Assembly (NCBI RefSeq): GCF_004123805.1 | Contig: NZ_RWJX01000022.1 | Span: forward strand, 1-59,859 | Length of the DNA: 59,859 bases | DNA from: Cellulomonas endophytica | GTDB taxonomy: Bacteria > Actinomycetota > Actinomycetes > Actinomycetales > Cellulomonadaceae | Reading direction: 5' to 3' | Shown here: positions 8,283-15,626 of the stretch, in pieces | Position numbering within the stretch: position 1 is the first letter of the stretch | Layout of the letters: the number at the start of each line of letters is the position of its first letter | The notes under the pieces: model-generated | What the model was told of the DNA's origin: nothing | Databases searched by the model: none | Seen by the model: the letters and a program-made list of their open reading frames with translations, nothing else | Program-made: the position numbers and the translations under genes

Positions 8283-9962
8283 ATGGCTGGACTGAGGATC
8301 GCCCTGGCCCAGGTCGACACGTGGCTCGGGGACCTCTCCCGCAACGCCGCCACCGTGCTGGACGCCTGCCGCGCCGCAGCAGGCGCCGGCGCCCGGCTCG
8401 TCGTCCTGCCCGAGATGGCGATGACGGGCTACCCCGTGGAGGACCTGGCGCTGCGCCGCTCCTTCCGCGCCGCCACCGCGGCCGCCGTGGACGCCCTCGC
8501 CGCGCGCCTGGCCGACGAGGGGCTGGGCGACCTCGTCGTGGTGCTGGGGACCATCGGCGAGCGCACGGCGCAGGAGCACGAGGACGCCCCCGCGCGGCCG
8601 ACGAACCAGGCGGCCGTGCTCCAGGGCGGGGCGGTGCGGCACCGGTACGACAAGCACCACCTGCCCAACTACGGCGTGTTCGACGAGTTCCGCGTCTTCA
8701 CCCCGGGCGACGCCGACTGCGTCCTCGAGGTCGACGGGCGCCGGGTCGGCGTCGTGATCTGCGAGGACATCTGGCAGGAGGGCGGCCCGGTGGCGCGCCT
8801 GGCCGAGCGCGACCTCGACGTGCTCGTCGTGCCGAACGCCTCGCCCTTCGAGGAGGGCAAGACCGACGTGCGCACCGCCCTGGCGGCGCGGCGGGCGGTC
8901 CAGGTCGGCGCGCCGCTGGTCTACACGAACCTCGTCGGCGGCCAGGACGACCTCGTCTTCGACGGCGGGTCCTTCGTCGTCGGCCCCGACGGCACCACGC
9001 TCGCCTCCGCGCCGCAGTTCGTCGAGCACCTGCTCGTCTGGGACCTGCCCGAGCGCGGCGAGCCCCTCGCCCCCGGCCCGCAGGTGCCGGACCTGACCCC
9101 CGACGAGGCCGTCTACCGCGCGCTCGTCACGGGCCTGGCCGGCTACGTGGAGAAGAACGGCTTCCGCTCCGTGGTGCTCGGCATGTCGGGCGGCATCGAC
9201 TCCGCGCTCGTCGCGGCGATCGCCGCGGACGCCCTCGGCGGGGAGCGCGTCGTCGGCGTGTCCATGCCGTCCGTCTACTCCTCGGGGCACAGCAAGGACG
9301 ACGCCGCGGACCTGGCCGCGCGCCTCGGCGCCGACTACCGCGTGCAGCCGATCGCCCCCATGGTCGACGCCTTCCTCGGCGAGCTGCCCCTCGACGGTCT
9401 GGCCGAGGAGAACCTCCAGGCCCGCGTGCGCGGCGTGCTGCTCATGGCCCTGTCGAACCAGGAGGGGCACCTCGTGCTGGCGACGGGCAACAAGACCGAG
9501 CTCGCGGTGGGCTACTCGACGATCTACGGCGACGCCGTCGGCGGCTACGCGCCCCTGAAGGACGTCGACAAGTCGCGGGTGTGGGCGCTGTCGCGGTGGC
9601 GCAACACCGCGGCCGTCGAGGGGCGGTTCGGGACGTCGACCGTCCCGCCGATCCCCGAGTCCAGCATCACGAAGCCGCCGTCCGCGGAGCTGCGCCCGGG
9701 GCAGGTGGACCAGGACTCGCTGCCGCCCTACGACGTGCTCGACCGGCTGCTCGACGCCTACGTGGAGCACGCGGAGGGCCGCGACGAGCTGCTCGCCCGT
9801 GGCTTCGAGGCGGACCTGGTCGACCGCGTCCTGACGATGGTCGACCGCGCGGAGTGGAAGCGGCGCCAGTACCCCTTGGGGCCGAAGGTGACGGCCCTGG
9901 CGTTCGGCCGGGACCGCAGGCTGCCGATGACGACCCGGTGGCGGGAGGAGATGGGCCGATGA
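8283..9962 (+). CDS. nadE: Glutamine-dependent NAD+ synthetase
   Basis: This 559-aa enzyme carries out the last step of NAD synthesis, amidating nicotinic acid adenine dinucleotide with ATP and glutamine. The N-terminal nitrilase-fold glutaminase domain shows the Glu-Lys-Cys triad in LPEMAMTGY (about residues 44-52), YDKHHLPNYG (about 122-131) and VVICEDIW (about 157-164). The C-terminal synthetase domain carries the ATP-pyrophosphatase P-loop GMSGGIDSALVAAI near residue 300 and the LATGNKTELAVGYSTIYGD segment. Length is slightly below that of the larger actinobacterial enzymes. It starts leaderless and its stop overlaps the panB start in ATGA, so these genes form an operon. Confidence 0.96.
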   Translation: MAGLRIALAQVDTWLGDLSRNAATVLDACRAAAGAGARLVVLPEMAMTGYPVEDLALRRSFRAATAAAVDALAARLADEGLGDLVVVLGTIGERTAQEHEDAPARPTNQAAVLQGGAVRHRYDKHHLPNYGVFDEFRVFTPGDADCVLEVDGRRVGVVICEDIWQEGGPVARLAERDLDVLVVPNASPFEEGKTDVRTALAARRAVQVGAPLVYTNLVGGQDDLVFDGGSFVVGPDGTTLASAPQFVEHLLVWDLPERGEPLAPGPQVPDLTPDEAVYRALVTGLAGYVEKNGFRSVVLGMSGGIDSALVAAIAADALGGERVVGVSMPSVYSSGHSKDDAADLAARLGADYRVQPIAPMVDAFLGELPLDGLAEENLQARVRGVLLMALSNQEGHLVLATGNKTELAVGYSTIYGDAVGGYAPLKDVDKSRVWALSRWRNTAAVEGRFGTSTVPPIPESSITKPPSAELRPGQVDQDSLPPYDVLDRLLDAYVEHAEGRDELLARGFEADLVDRVLTMVDRAEWKRRQYPLGPKVTALAFGRDRRLPMTTRWREEMGR

Positions 9963-10894
9963 GCACCCCGGCACCGGGCACGGCAGGAGGGGCGTCGGCG
10001 GACGCGGCGGGCGGTCGGACGGGCACGGGCGGCGTGGGCGGCGTGGGCGATGTAGCCGGCACGCCCGGCACGGCCGGCGCGGCGGCCTCGCGCCGGCGGC
10101 GGGTGCGGGTCCACCACCTGCAGGAGGCGAAGGCCGCGGGGCGGCGGCTGGCCATGCTCACCGCCTACGACGCCGTGACGGCGCGGATCTTCGACGAGGC
10201 CGGCGTCGACCTGCTGCTCGTCGGCGACTCCATCGGCAACACGATGCACGGGCAGGCGACCACGCTGCCGGTGACCCTCGACGAGATGGTCGTGGCGGCC
10301 CGGTCCGTGGTGCGGGGCGCGCGGTACGCGCTCGTCGTCGCCGACCTGCCCTTCGGCACCTACGAGGCCGGCCCCGAGCAGGCGCTGGCCAGCGGGGTGC
10401 GGATGCTCAAGGAGTCCGGCGCCGCCGCCGTGAAGATCGAGGGCGGCCGGCGGATCGTGCCGCAGGTGCGCGCGCTGTCCGACGCCGGCATCCCGGTCGT
10501 CGGGCACCTGGGCTACACGCCGCAGTCCGAGCACCGGCTCGGCGGGCCGCGCGTGCAGGGGCGCGGCGACGAGGCGGCCGACCGCCTCACCACCGATGCC
10601 GTCGCGCTCCAGGAGGCCGGCGCCGTGGCCGTGGTGCTCGAGATGGTGCCCGCGCCGGTCGCCGAGCGGGTCACGGAGGTGCTGGCGGTCCCCACGATCG
10701 GCATCGGTGCCGGCGCCGGCTGCGACGGCCAGGTGCTCGTGTGGGTCGACATGGCGGGCATGGGCGAGTGGAGCCCGCGGTTCGCGCGCCGCTTCGGCGA
10801 GGTCGGCGCGGCCCTCACCGCCGCCGCCTCCGGCTACGCCGCCGCCGTGCGGGACGGCTCGTTCCCCGCCGCCGAGCACACCTTCGACGCGTGA
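9959..10894 (+). CDS. panB: 3-methyl-2-oxobutanoate hydroxymethyltransferase
   Basis: This 311-aa TIM-barrel enzyme transfers a hydroxymethyl group from methylene-tetrahydrofolate to alpha-ketoisovalerate, giving ketopantoate for coenzyme A synthesis. Family motifs are clear: MLTAYDAVTARIFDEAG, LLLVGDSIGN, ADLPFGTYE, VKIEGG, GHLGYTPQS and PTIGIGAGAGCDGQVLV. The first about 45 residues are a Gly/Ala/Thr-rich tail that is not part of the fold. The conserved enzyme begins around RVHHLQEAKAAG. The ATG overlaps the nadE stop and its own stop overlaps the next gene's GTG, so translation is probably coupled through all three. Confidence 0.95.
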   Translation: MSTPAPGTAGGASADAAGGRTGTGGVGGVGDVAGTPGTAGAAASRRRRVRVHHLQEAKAAGRRLAMLTAYDAVTARIFDEAGVDLLLVGDSIGNTMHGQATTLPVTLDEMVVAARSVVRGARYALVVADLPFGTYEAGPEQALASGVRMLKESGAAAVKIEGGRRIVPQVRALSDAGIPVVGHLGYTPQSEHRLGGPRVQGRGDEAADRLTTDAVALQEAGAVAVVLEMVPAPVAERVTEVLAVPTIGIGAGAGCDGQVLVWVDMAGMGEWSPRFARRFGEVGAALTAAASGYAAAVRDGSFPAAEHTFDA

Positions 10895-12042
10895 GCCCCG
10901 TCGCGGCGCGGGTGGCCGAGGGCGCGGTCGGCGTCGCCGTCGGCTCCGCGCTCGTCGCGCAGGCCGCCGGCGCGTCCGGCGCCCGCACCGGCGTCGCGCA
11001 CGCCCTGGCCTTCCGGCGGGTCCTCGCCGCGGGCTGCGTCCTCACGGGGGCCGGCCTGCTCCGGCTGGGCCGGGGCGGGTCGCGACCCCTGCCGGCCGCG
11101 CTGGGCAGCGCCCTGCTCGCGGCCGCCGCCGCCCACGGGGTGGTGCTCGCCGCCCGCGCCCGGCCGCTGCCGGGCCACCGCCGGGTCGGAGGGCGTCCGC
11201 CGCGTCCGGGGGATCCCACGCCCCACCCGACCGGCGACCGGCCGCTCCTCCGGGGCGCCGAGCCCGCCGTCGGCCCGACGGCCGCCACCCCGGGGGCCTC
11301 CCACCCGGCCGGGGTCGCCTCCCGCCCTGCCGTGGTCACGGTGATGACCTTCAACACCTTGGCGCTCGTCGAGCCCGTGACGCTGGTGCGCCTCGTCGAA
11401 CGGCACGGGCCCGACGTCCTCGTGCTGCCCGAGACGGGGGCGGGCACGGCCCGCCGGACGGCGGAGCTCCTCGCGACGCGGGACCGCCCCTACCGCTGGT
11501 TCGCTGCCGGCGGGCCGGGCGCGCTGTCCACCGCCCTGCTGCTCGCCGAGCACCTCGGCGACTACACGGTGACCGAGCTGGACCCGCCGACCCGGATGGG
11601 CACGCTCGTCGCCCGGGCCGTGGACCCGTCCTCCCCGCTGCCCGTGGTCGTCGCCGCGCACCCCGAGGCCCCGGGCGCCCTGCGCCTCATGGATCGCTGG
11701 CGCTCCGAGGGCGAGCGGCTCGTGGCGGCGGTCAAGGCCGAGCCGGGCCTGGTCCTCGCGGGCGACCTCAACGCGACCCTCGACCACCCCTGGCTGCGCC
11801 GCCCCGGGCCTGCGGTGGACGCGGCCCGCGCGGTGGGGCACGGCGACCACGGCACGTGGCCGGCCGCCGTGCCCTCGGCGGTGAGCACCCCGATCGACCA
11901 CGTCCTCGTCGACACCCGCGCCTGGCGGGTCGTCGAGCACCGCGTGCTGCCGGCCACGGGCCGCTCGGACCACCGTCCGGTGCTCGTGCGGATCACGCCC
12001 CGGGCCGTCGACGCGGCCCCCGAGCCACGCGCGGTGCCCTGA
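10891..12042 (+). CDS. Endonuclease/exonuclease/phosphatase family protein, membrane-anchored
   Basis: This 383-aa protein has the DNase I-like metallophosphoesterase fold in its C-terminal two thirds. The ordered motifs are MTFNTL (about 152-157), DVLVLPE (about 171-177), GDLNAT (about 291-296), DHVLVD (about 336-341) and SDHRPV (about 360-365), covering the metal-binding and catalytic positions. The N-terminal about 100 residues hold two or three hydrophobic Ala/Val/Leu-rich segments (GVAVGSALVAQAAGA, AALGSALLAAAAAHGVVLAA), so the catalytic domain is probably tethered outside the membrane. The start is GTG 10891, overlapping the panB stop as GTGA. The substrate (nucleic acid or phospholipid headgroup) cannot be inferred. 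Confidence 0.85.
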   Translation: MSPVAARVAEGAVGVAVGSALVAQAAGASGARTGVAHALAFRRVLAAGCVLTGAGLLRLGRGGSRPLPAALGSALLAAAAAHGVVLAARARPLPGHRRVGGRPPRPGDPTPHPTGDRPLLRGAEPAVGPTAATPGASHPAGVASRPAVVTVMTFNTLALVEPVTLVRLVERHGPDVLVLPETGAGTARRTAELLATRDRPYRWFAAGGPGALSTALLLAEHLGDYTVTELDPPTRMGTLVARAVDPSSPLPVVVAAHPEAPGALRLMDRWRSEGERLVAAVKAEPGLVLAGDLNATLDHPWLRRPGPAVDAARAVGHGDHGTWPAAVPSAVSTPIDHVLVDTRAWRVVEHRVLPATGRSDHRPVLVRITPRAVDAAPEPRAVP

Positions 12043-12117
12043 GGTCCCGTCGTCCGTCGTGACGCCCGGCCGTCGCGACCCGGATCCGGCCGGGGCCGAC
12101 GCGCGGGACCCCGGTCG

Positions 12118-12291
12118 TCAGTCGTCCTCGGCGTCCTGCGCGTCCCAGGCCCGGCTGCGGGCGTCGGCCTTCGCCAGCGCCTGCTCCGCCTCCTCGCGCG
12201 AGCCGTACGGACCCATGAGGTTGGACCAGTCGCTCTGCCGGCCCTCCTCGACCTGCCGCGTCTGCGTGTTGAACCAGTAGTCGCCGGCCAT
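12118..12291 (-). CDS. Small SPOR-motif protein
   Basis: This 57-residue protein begins [16 protein letters not shown] and continues [23 protein letters not shown]. The pattern of an aromatic residue, then [13 protein letters not shown], is that of a minimal SPOR-like fold, a unit that in larger proteins binds denuded peptidoglycan. Small homologues next to methionine aminopeptidase are common in high-GC actinobacteria (from memory). The ATG has a very strong GGAGGAGGA ribosome-binding site. The C-terminus is acidic (AQDAEDD). It is divergent from map. No signal peptide is visible, so peptidoglycan contact is not established. Confidence 0.8.
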   Translation of the reverse strand: MAGDYWFNTQTRQVEEGRQSDWSNLMGPYGSREEAEQALAKADARSRAWDAQDAEDD

Positions 12292-12365
12292 CGCGTCCTC
12301 CTCCTCGCCCGGGCGGCCGCAGCCCCGCAGGTCAGGTGGACCTGCGGGCGACCCCCGCCGCTCCC

Positions 12366-12371
12366 TAGACT
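12366..12371 (+). promoter_or_regulatory. -10 hexamer TAGACT, leaderless start of map
   Basis: TAGACT lies 7 nt upstream of the map ATG (12379), with no ribosome-binding site between. Confidence 0.55.
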
Positions 12372-12378
12372 GCCAGCC

Positions 12379-13251
12379 ATGCCACCGGTCCACACGTCGC
12401 GGGCACCGCTCGCCCCCGGCCGGGTGTCCCCCCGCCGCGAGGTCCCGCGGGAGATCGCCCGCCCCGAGTACGTCGGCCGCCCCGGCCCGCAACCCTGGAC
12501 GGGGTCGGACGTCCTGGACGAGGCCACGGTCGCGGCCGTCCGGGTCGCCTCCCGGCTCGCGGCGCAGGCGCTCGCCGAGGTGGGCCGCCACGTCGCCCCG
12601 GGCGTCACCACGGACGAGCTCGACGCCGTCGGCCACGCGTTCCTCGTCGAGCGCGGCGCCTACCCCTCGACCCTGGGCTACCGCGGCTTCCCCAAGTCGC
12701 TGTGCACCTCGGTGAACGAGGCGATCTGCCACGGCATCCCCGACTCGCGGCCCCTCGAGGACGGTGACCTCGTCAACGTCGACATCACCGCCTTCGTGGG
12801 CGGCGTCCACGGCGACACGAACGCCACGTTCCTCGTCGGCGACGTCGACGAGGAGTCGCGGCTGCTCGTCGAGCGGACGCAGGAGTCCCTCCGGCGGGCC
12901 GTCTCCGCCGTCCGCCCCGGCCGTGAGGTGAACGTCATCGGCCGCGTCATCGAGCGGTACGCGGCGCGGTTCGGCTACGGCGTCGTCCGCGACTACACCG
13001 GCCACGGCGTCGGGCCCGCGTTCCACACCGGCCTGGTCATCCCCCACTACGACGCCGCGCCCGCGTACGACCGGCTCATCGAGCCGGGGATGGTCTTCAC
13101 CATCGAGCCGATGCTCAACCTCGGCACCCCCGACTGGCGCATGTGGGACGACGGCTGGACCGTGGTCACCGCGGACGGGCGCCGCAGCGCGCAGTTCGAG
13201 CACACCCTGCTGGTCACCGAGGACGGGGCGGAGGTCCTGACGCAGCCATGA
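12379..13251 (+). CDS. map: Methionine aminopeptidase, type I
   Basis: This 290-aa cytosolic metalloprotease removes the initiator Met from new proteins. All five metal ligands are visible in order: the two Asp in [19 protein letters not shown], His in [13 protein letters not shown], Glu in FTIEPML and Glu in QFEHTLLV. The catalytic His is in the AICHGIPDS region. The N-terminal extension of about 45 residues, with [14 protein letters not shown], is the form found in actinobacterial MapB-like enzymes. The stop overlaps the ppgK start in ATGA. Confidence 0.96.
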   Translation: MPPVHTSRAPLAPGRVSPRREVPREIARPEYVGRPGPQPWTGSDVLDEATVAAVRVASRLAAQALAEVGRHVAPGVTTDELDAVGHAFLVERGAYPSTLGYRGFPKSLCTSVNEAICHGIPDSRPLEDGDLVNVDITAFVGGVHGDTNATFLVGDVDEESRLLVERTQESLRRAVSAVRPGREVNVIGRVIERYAARFGYGVVRDYTGHGVGPAFHTGLVIPHYDAAPAYDRLIEPGMVFTIEPMLNLGTPDWRMWDDGWTVVTADGRRSAQFEHTLLVTEDGAEVLTQP

Positions 13252-14129
13252 GCAAGGACAAGAAGAAGCACGACGAGAAGGCCGACGACAAGCACGCGGA
13301 CAAGCGGGGCAAGAAGCAGGGCGGCGAGGGCGAGGGCGACAAGCACAGCCGCACCTCCCTCGACCGGGCCACCGTGCCGCCGACGCGCGCCTTCGGCGTC
13401 GACATCGGCGGCAGCGGCATCAAGGGTGCACCCGTCGACGTCGCCTCCGGGCTCTTCTCCCAGGAGCGCGTCCGGATCCCGACGCCGCAGCCCGCGACGC
13501 CCGACGCCGTCGCGCGCACCGTGGCCGACGTCGTCAACTCCTTCGAGCTGCCGACCGACGTGCCGCTGGGCGTGACCTTCCCCGCCGTGATCCTCCACGG
13601 CGTCGCCCAGTCCGCGGCCAACGTCGACAAGTCGTGGATCGGCACCGACGTGGAGCGGGTGGTCGGCGCGGCGACGGGCCGGCAGGTCCTCGCGGTCAAC
13701 GACGCGGACGCCGCGGGCTTCGCCGAGGTGCAGCACGGCGCCGCCAAGGACGTGCGCGGCGTCGTCCTCGTCGCCACCCTCGGGACGGGCATCGGATCCG
13801 CGCTGTTCGTCGACGGCCGGCTCGTGCCGAACACCGAGCTCGGGCACCTCGAGATCGACGGCCACGACGCGGAGACCCAGGCCGCCGACAGTGCGCGGGA
13901 GCGCGACGACCTGGACTGGGAGCAGTGGGCGAAGCGCCTGCAGCGCTACTTCTCCGTCGTCGAGAACCTGCTCTGGCCGGACCTCATCGTGGTCGGGGGC
14001 GGGGTCAGCAAGAAGCACGAGAGCTTCCTGCCGCTGCTCGACCTGCGGACCCGCATCGTCCCCGCGGCCCTGCGCAACGACGCCGGCATCATCGGCGCCG
14101 CCGCCCTCGCCGCCCAGGTGCACGAGTAG
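13248..14129 (+). CDS. ppgK: Polyphosphate glucokinase with a Lys-rich N-terminal tail
   Basis: This 293-aa ROK-family kinase phosphorylates glucose with inorganic polyphosphate (or ATP). The phosphate loop [20 protein letters not shown] starts near residue 46. The second signature [27 protein letters not shown] is near residues 176-202, and the C-terminal [17 protein letters not shown] is typical. The ELGH pair places the sugar-binding residues. The first about 40 residues are a Lys/Asp/Glu/Gly-rich segment ([14 protein letters not shown] and on), longer than the tail I know in M. tuberculosis PpgK. Its start overlaps the map stop. A terminator-like hairpin follows. Confidence 0.93.
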   Translation: MSKDKKKHDEKADDKHADKRGKKQGGEGEGDKHSRTSLDRATVPPTRAFGVDIGGSGIKGAPVDVASGLFSQERVRIPTPQPATPDAVARTVADVVNSFELPTDVPLGVTFPAVILHGVAQSAANVDKSWIGTDVERVVGAATGRQVLAVNDADAAGFAEVQHGAAKDVRGVVLVATLGTGIGSALFVDGRLVPNTELGHLEIDGHDAETQAADSARERDDLDWEQWAKRLQRYFSVVENLLWPDLIVVGGGVSKKHESFLPLLDLRTRIVPAALRNDAGIIGAAALAAQVHE

Positions 14130-14157
14130 CGAGCGGCCGCTCCCCACGATCGCGCGA

Positions 14158-14198
14158 CCGCCCCGCCCCTGCGCCATCCCGGCGAGGGGCGGGGGCGG
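14158..14198. terminator. GC-rich bidirectional hairpin between ppgK and the TfoX-like gene
   Basis: CCGCCCCGCCCCT (14158-14170) pairs with AGGGGCGGGGGCGG (14185-14198) with one bulge, and the loop can form an extra CGCC/GGCG stem. It sits between convergent genes and has no U-tract, as is usual in actinobacteria. Confidence 0.6.
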
Positions 14199-14293
14199 GG
14201 GGCGTGTGCCTCTGACCCCCGGCGGTGCGCCGGCGCCTCCTGCCCGCCGCCCGGGGCTCGTGCCCGCCTGGCGGTACCGGCGACGGGCTCTCC

Positions 14294-14656
14294 TCAGCGC
14301 CTGGACCGTCGAGCGCCGGCCCCTGGCAGCGCGGCGAGCAGCCGCGCCCGCGCCACGCCGAGGTCGACCCAGCGCGCGAGCTCGTCGTCGTCCGGCACGG
14401 CCTCCGGGACGACGACGACCCAGCCCTTCGCCGGCTCCTGCCGACCCATGACGAAGGGCTGGGTGCCCGACCCGCCGAGGAGCTCGTCCAGCTGGTCCGG
14501 CTCGACCCGCACGAGCAGCCCGTCCCGGAGGACGGCGACGGCCATGACGTCCCCGAGCATGACCGCGACGCCGCTGAACATCCGCTTCTCGACCCGGTCC
14601 TCGTGGTGCGCCGTGAGGCGCTGCACCCGCCGCAGGAGGCTCTCGTCGTAGGCCAC
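14294..14656 (-). CDS. TfoX N-terminal domain protein
   Basis: This 120-residue protein has the TfoX/Sxy N-terminal fold signature: YDESLLRRVQRLTAHHEDRVEKRMFSG followed by GVAVMLGDVMAVAVLRDGLLVRV and FVMGRQEPAKGWVVV. In E. coli, Sxy helps CRP activate competence genes. Actinobacterial single-domain homologues have no assigned role. I chose GTG 14656 (VAYDESL) because homology begins there, although no good ribosome-binding site precedes it. It is convergent with ppgK. The position next to the accessory island may be a coincidence. Confidence 0.75.
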   Translation of the reverse strand: MAYDESLLRRVQRLTAHHEDRVEKRMFSGVAVMLGDVMAVAVLRDGLLVRVEPDQLDELLGGSGTQPFVMGRQEPAKGWVVVVPEAVPDDDELARWVDLGVARARLLAALPGAGARRSRR

Positions 14657-14780
14657 CGACCGATCGTGGCAGACCGCGCCGACACGCGGCAGCCCTGGGC
14701 CACCGGAGCCGGGCGTCCTGCACCCTCGCCGCCCACGCCGCCGACGACCGCTCCTCGCCGGCGCCCGCCGCCGTTCGCAC

Positions 14781-15338
14781 TCATGCGAACAGCCCAGCAG
14801 GAGCACGGACGGCCGTCGACGACTCGAACCGCGGCCGAGGGATGTCCGTCGGCGCGAGGTCGCCACCGCACGCCGACCGCGCAGGCTGAGGACCGGAAGG
14901 GCGCCACGGACCCACGAGCCGTCCGTCGGGTCCGCGGAACTCGTACCGGGCCTGCGGCAGCAGGCCTCCCCGGCGGGTCCTCCCGGTCGCGGGGTCGGCG
15001 GGGTCGGGTGGGAGGCGGCGGATGGTGAGGTGGTCTTCGTGGACGAGGTGGTGGTGGCGCAGGCAGAGCAGGACGGCGTTGTTCAGTGAGGTGGTTCCGC
15101 CGTGGCTCCACCAGCGGATGTGGTGGACCTCGCCCCACTGGGGTGGTCGGGTGCAGCCCGGGTAGGCGCAGTGCCGGTCCCGGGCGAACACGGCCCGGCG
15201 CATCTCGCCGGTGTAGAGCCGTTGGGTGCGCCCGACGTCGAGGGGGACGCCCTCGGCGTCGACGACGAGGCGGGTGATGCCGAGCGTGGTGTCGTCGTCA
15301 TGGTCAACGGCGAGCCGCGTGCATACGCCGACCCGCAC
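14781..15338 (-). pseudogene. C-terminal HNH half of a disrupted DUF222 (13E12-type) gene
   Basis: The 185-residue frame contains LVVDAEGVPLDVGRTQRLYT, then the HNH nuclease core FARDRHCAYPGCTRP, the EVHHIRWWSHGG His pair, NNAVLLCLRHHHLVHE and a C-terminal tail. This is the end of the DUF222-HNH proteins that occur in many copies in actinobacteria. The frame closes only 6 nt upstream of the GTG, and the usual DUF222 region is missing. The N-terminal portion of such a gene lies 5 kb away on the same strand at 20245-21231, so this looks like a gene broken by insertion and deletion. A few residues upstream of LVVDAEG already depart from family sequence. Confidence 0.75.
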
Positions 15339-15626
15339 GGACGCTCACTCGCGGCGCTCGACGACTGACGACCGCTCGCGCTGCACGCTCGCGCCGGCGC
15401 ACCACCCGGCGGCGGCAACCCGCCGCCTGACGGCACGCCGTCGTGCCACGATCCAGGGCGCTCGTCGACCGTGGCGTCGACCAGAAACGAGCGGCGACTG
15501 GGTCGAACGCCGCCCGTGGGGCGGGTGTTCGCACGGGTTGACCCCTGATAGCGCTGGGCCCTTGTGGCCCCGGCGATGGTCGAGCTCTGGGAAGGCGAGC
15601 GTGAGGTTGGAGTGCGGCAGGTTGCC

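Noticed and set aside
15339..15626. The missing middle of the DUF222 gene left of the Het-C-like gene
   Set aside because: I read the three minus-strand frames and saw no DUF222 motif. At most a few Arg-rich residues could belong to it.
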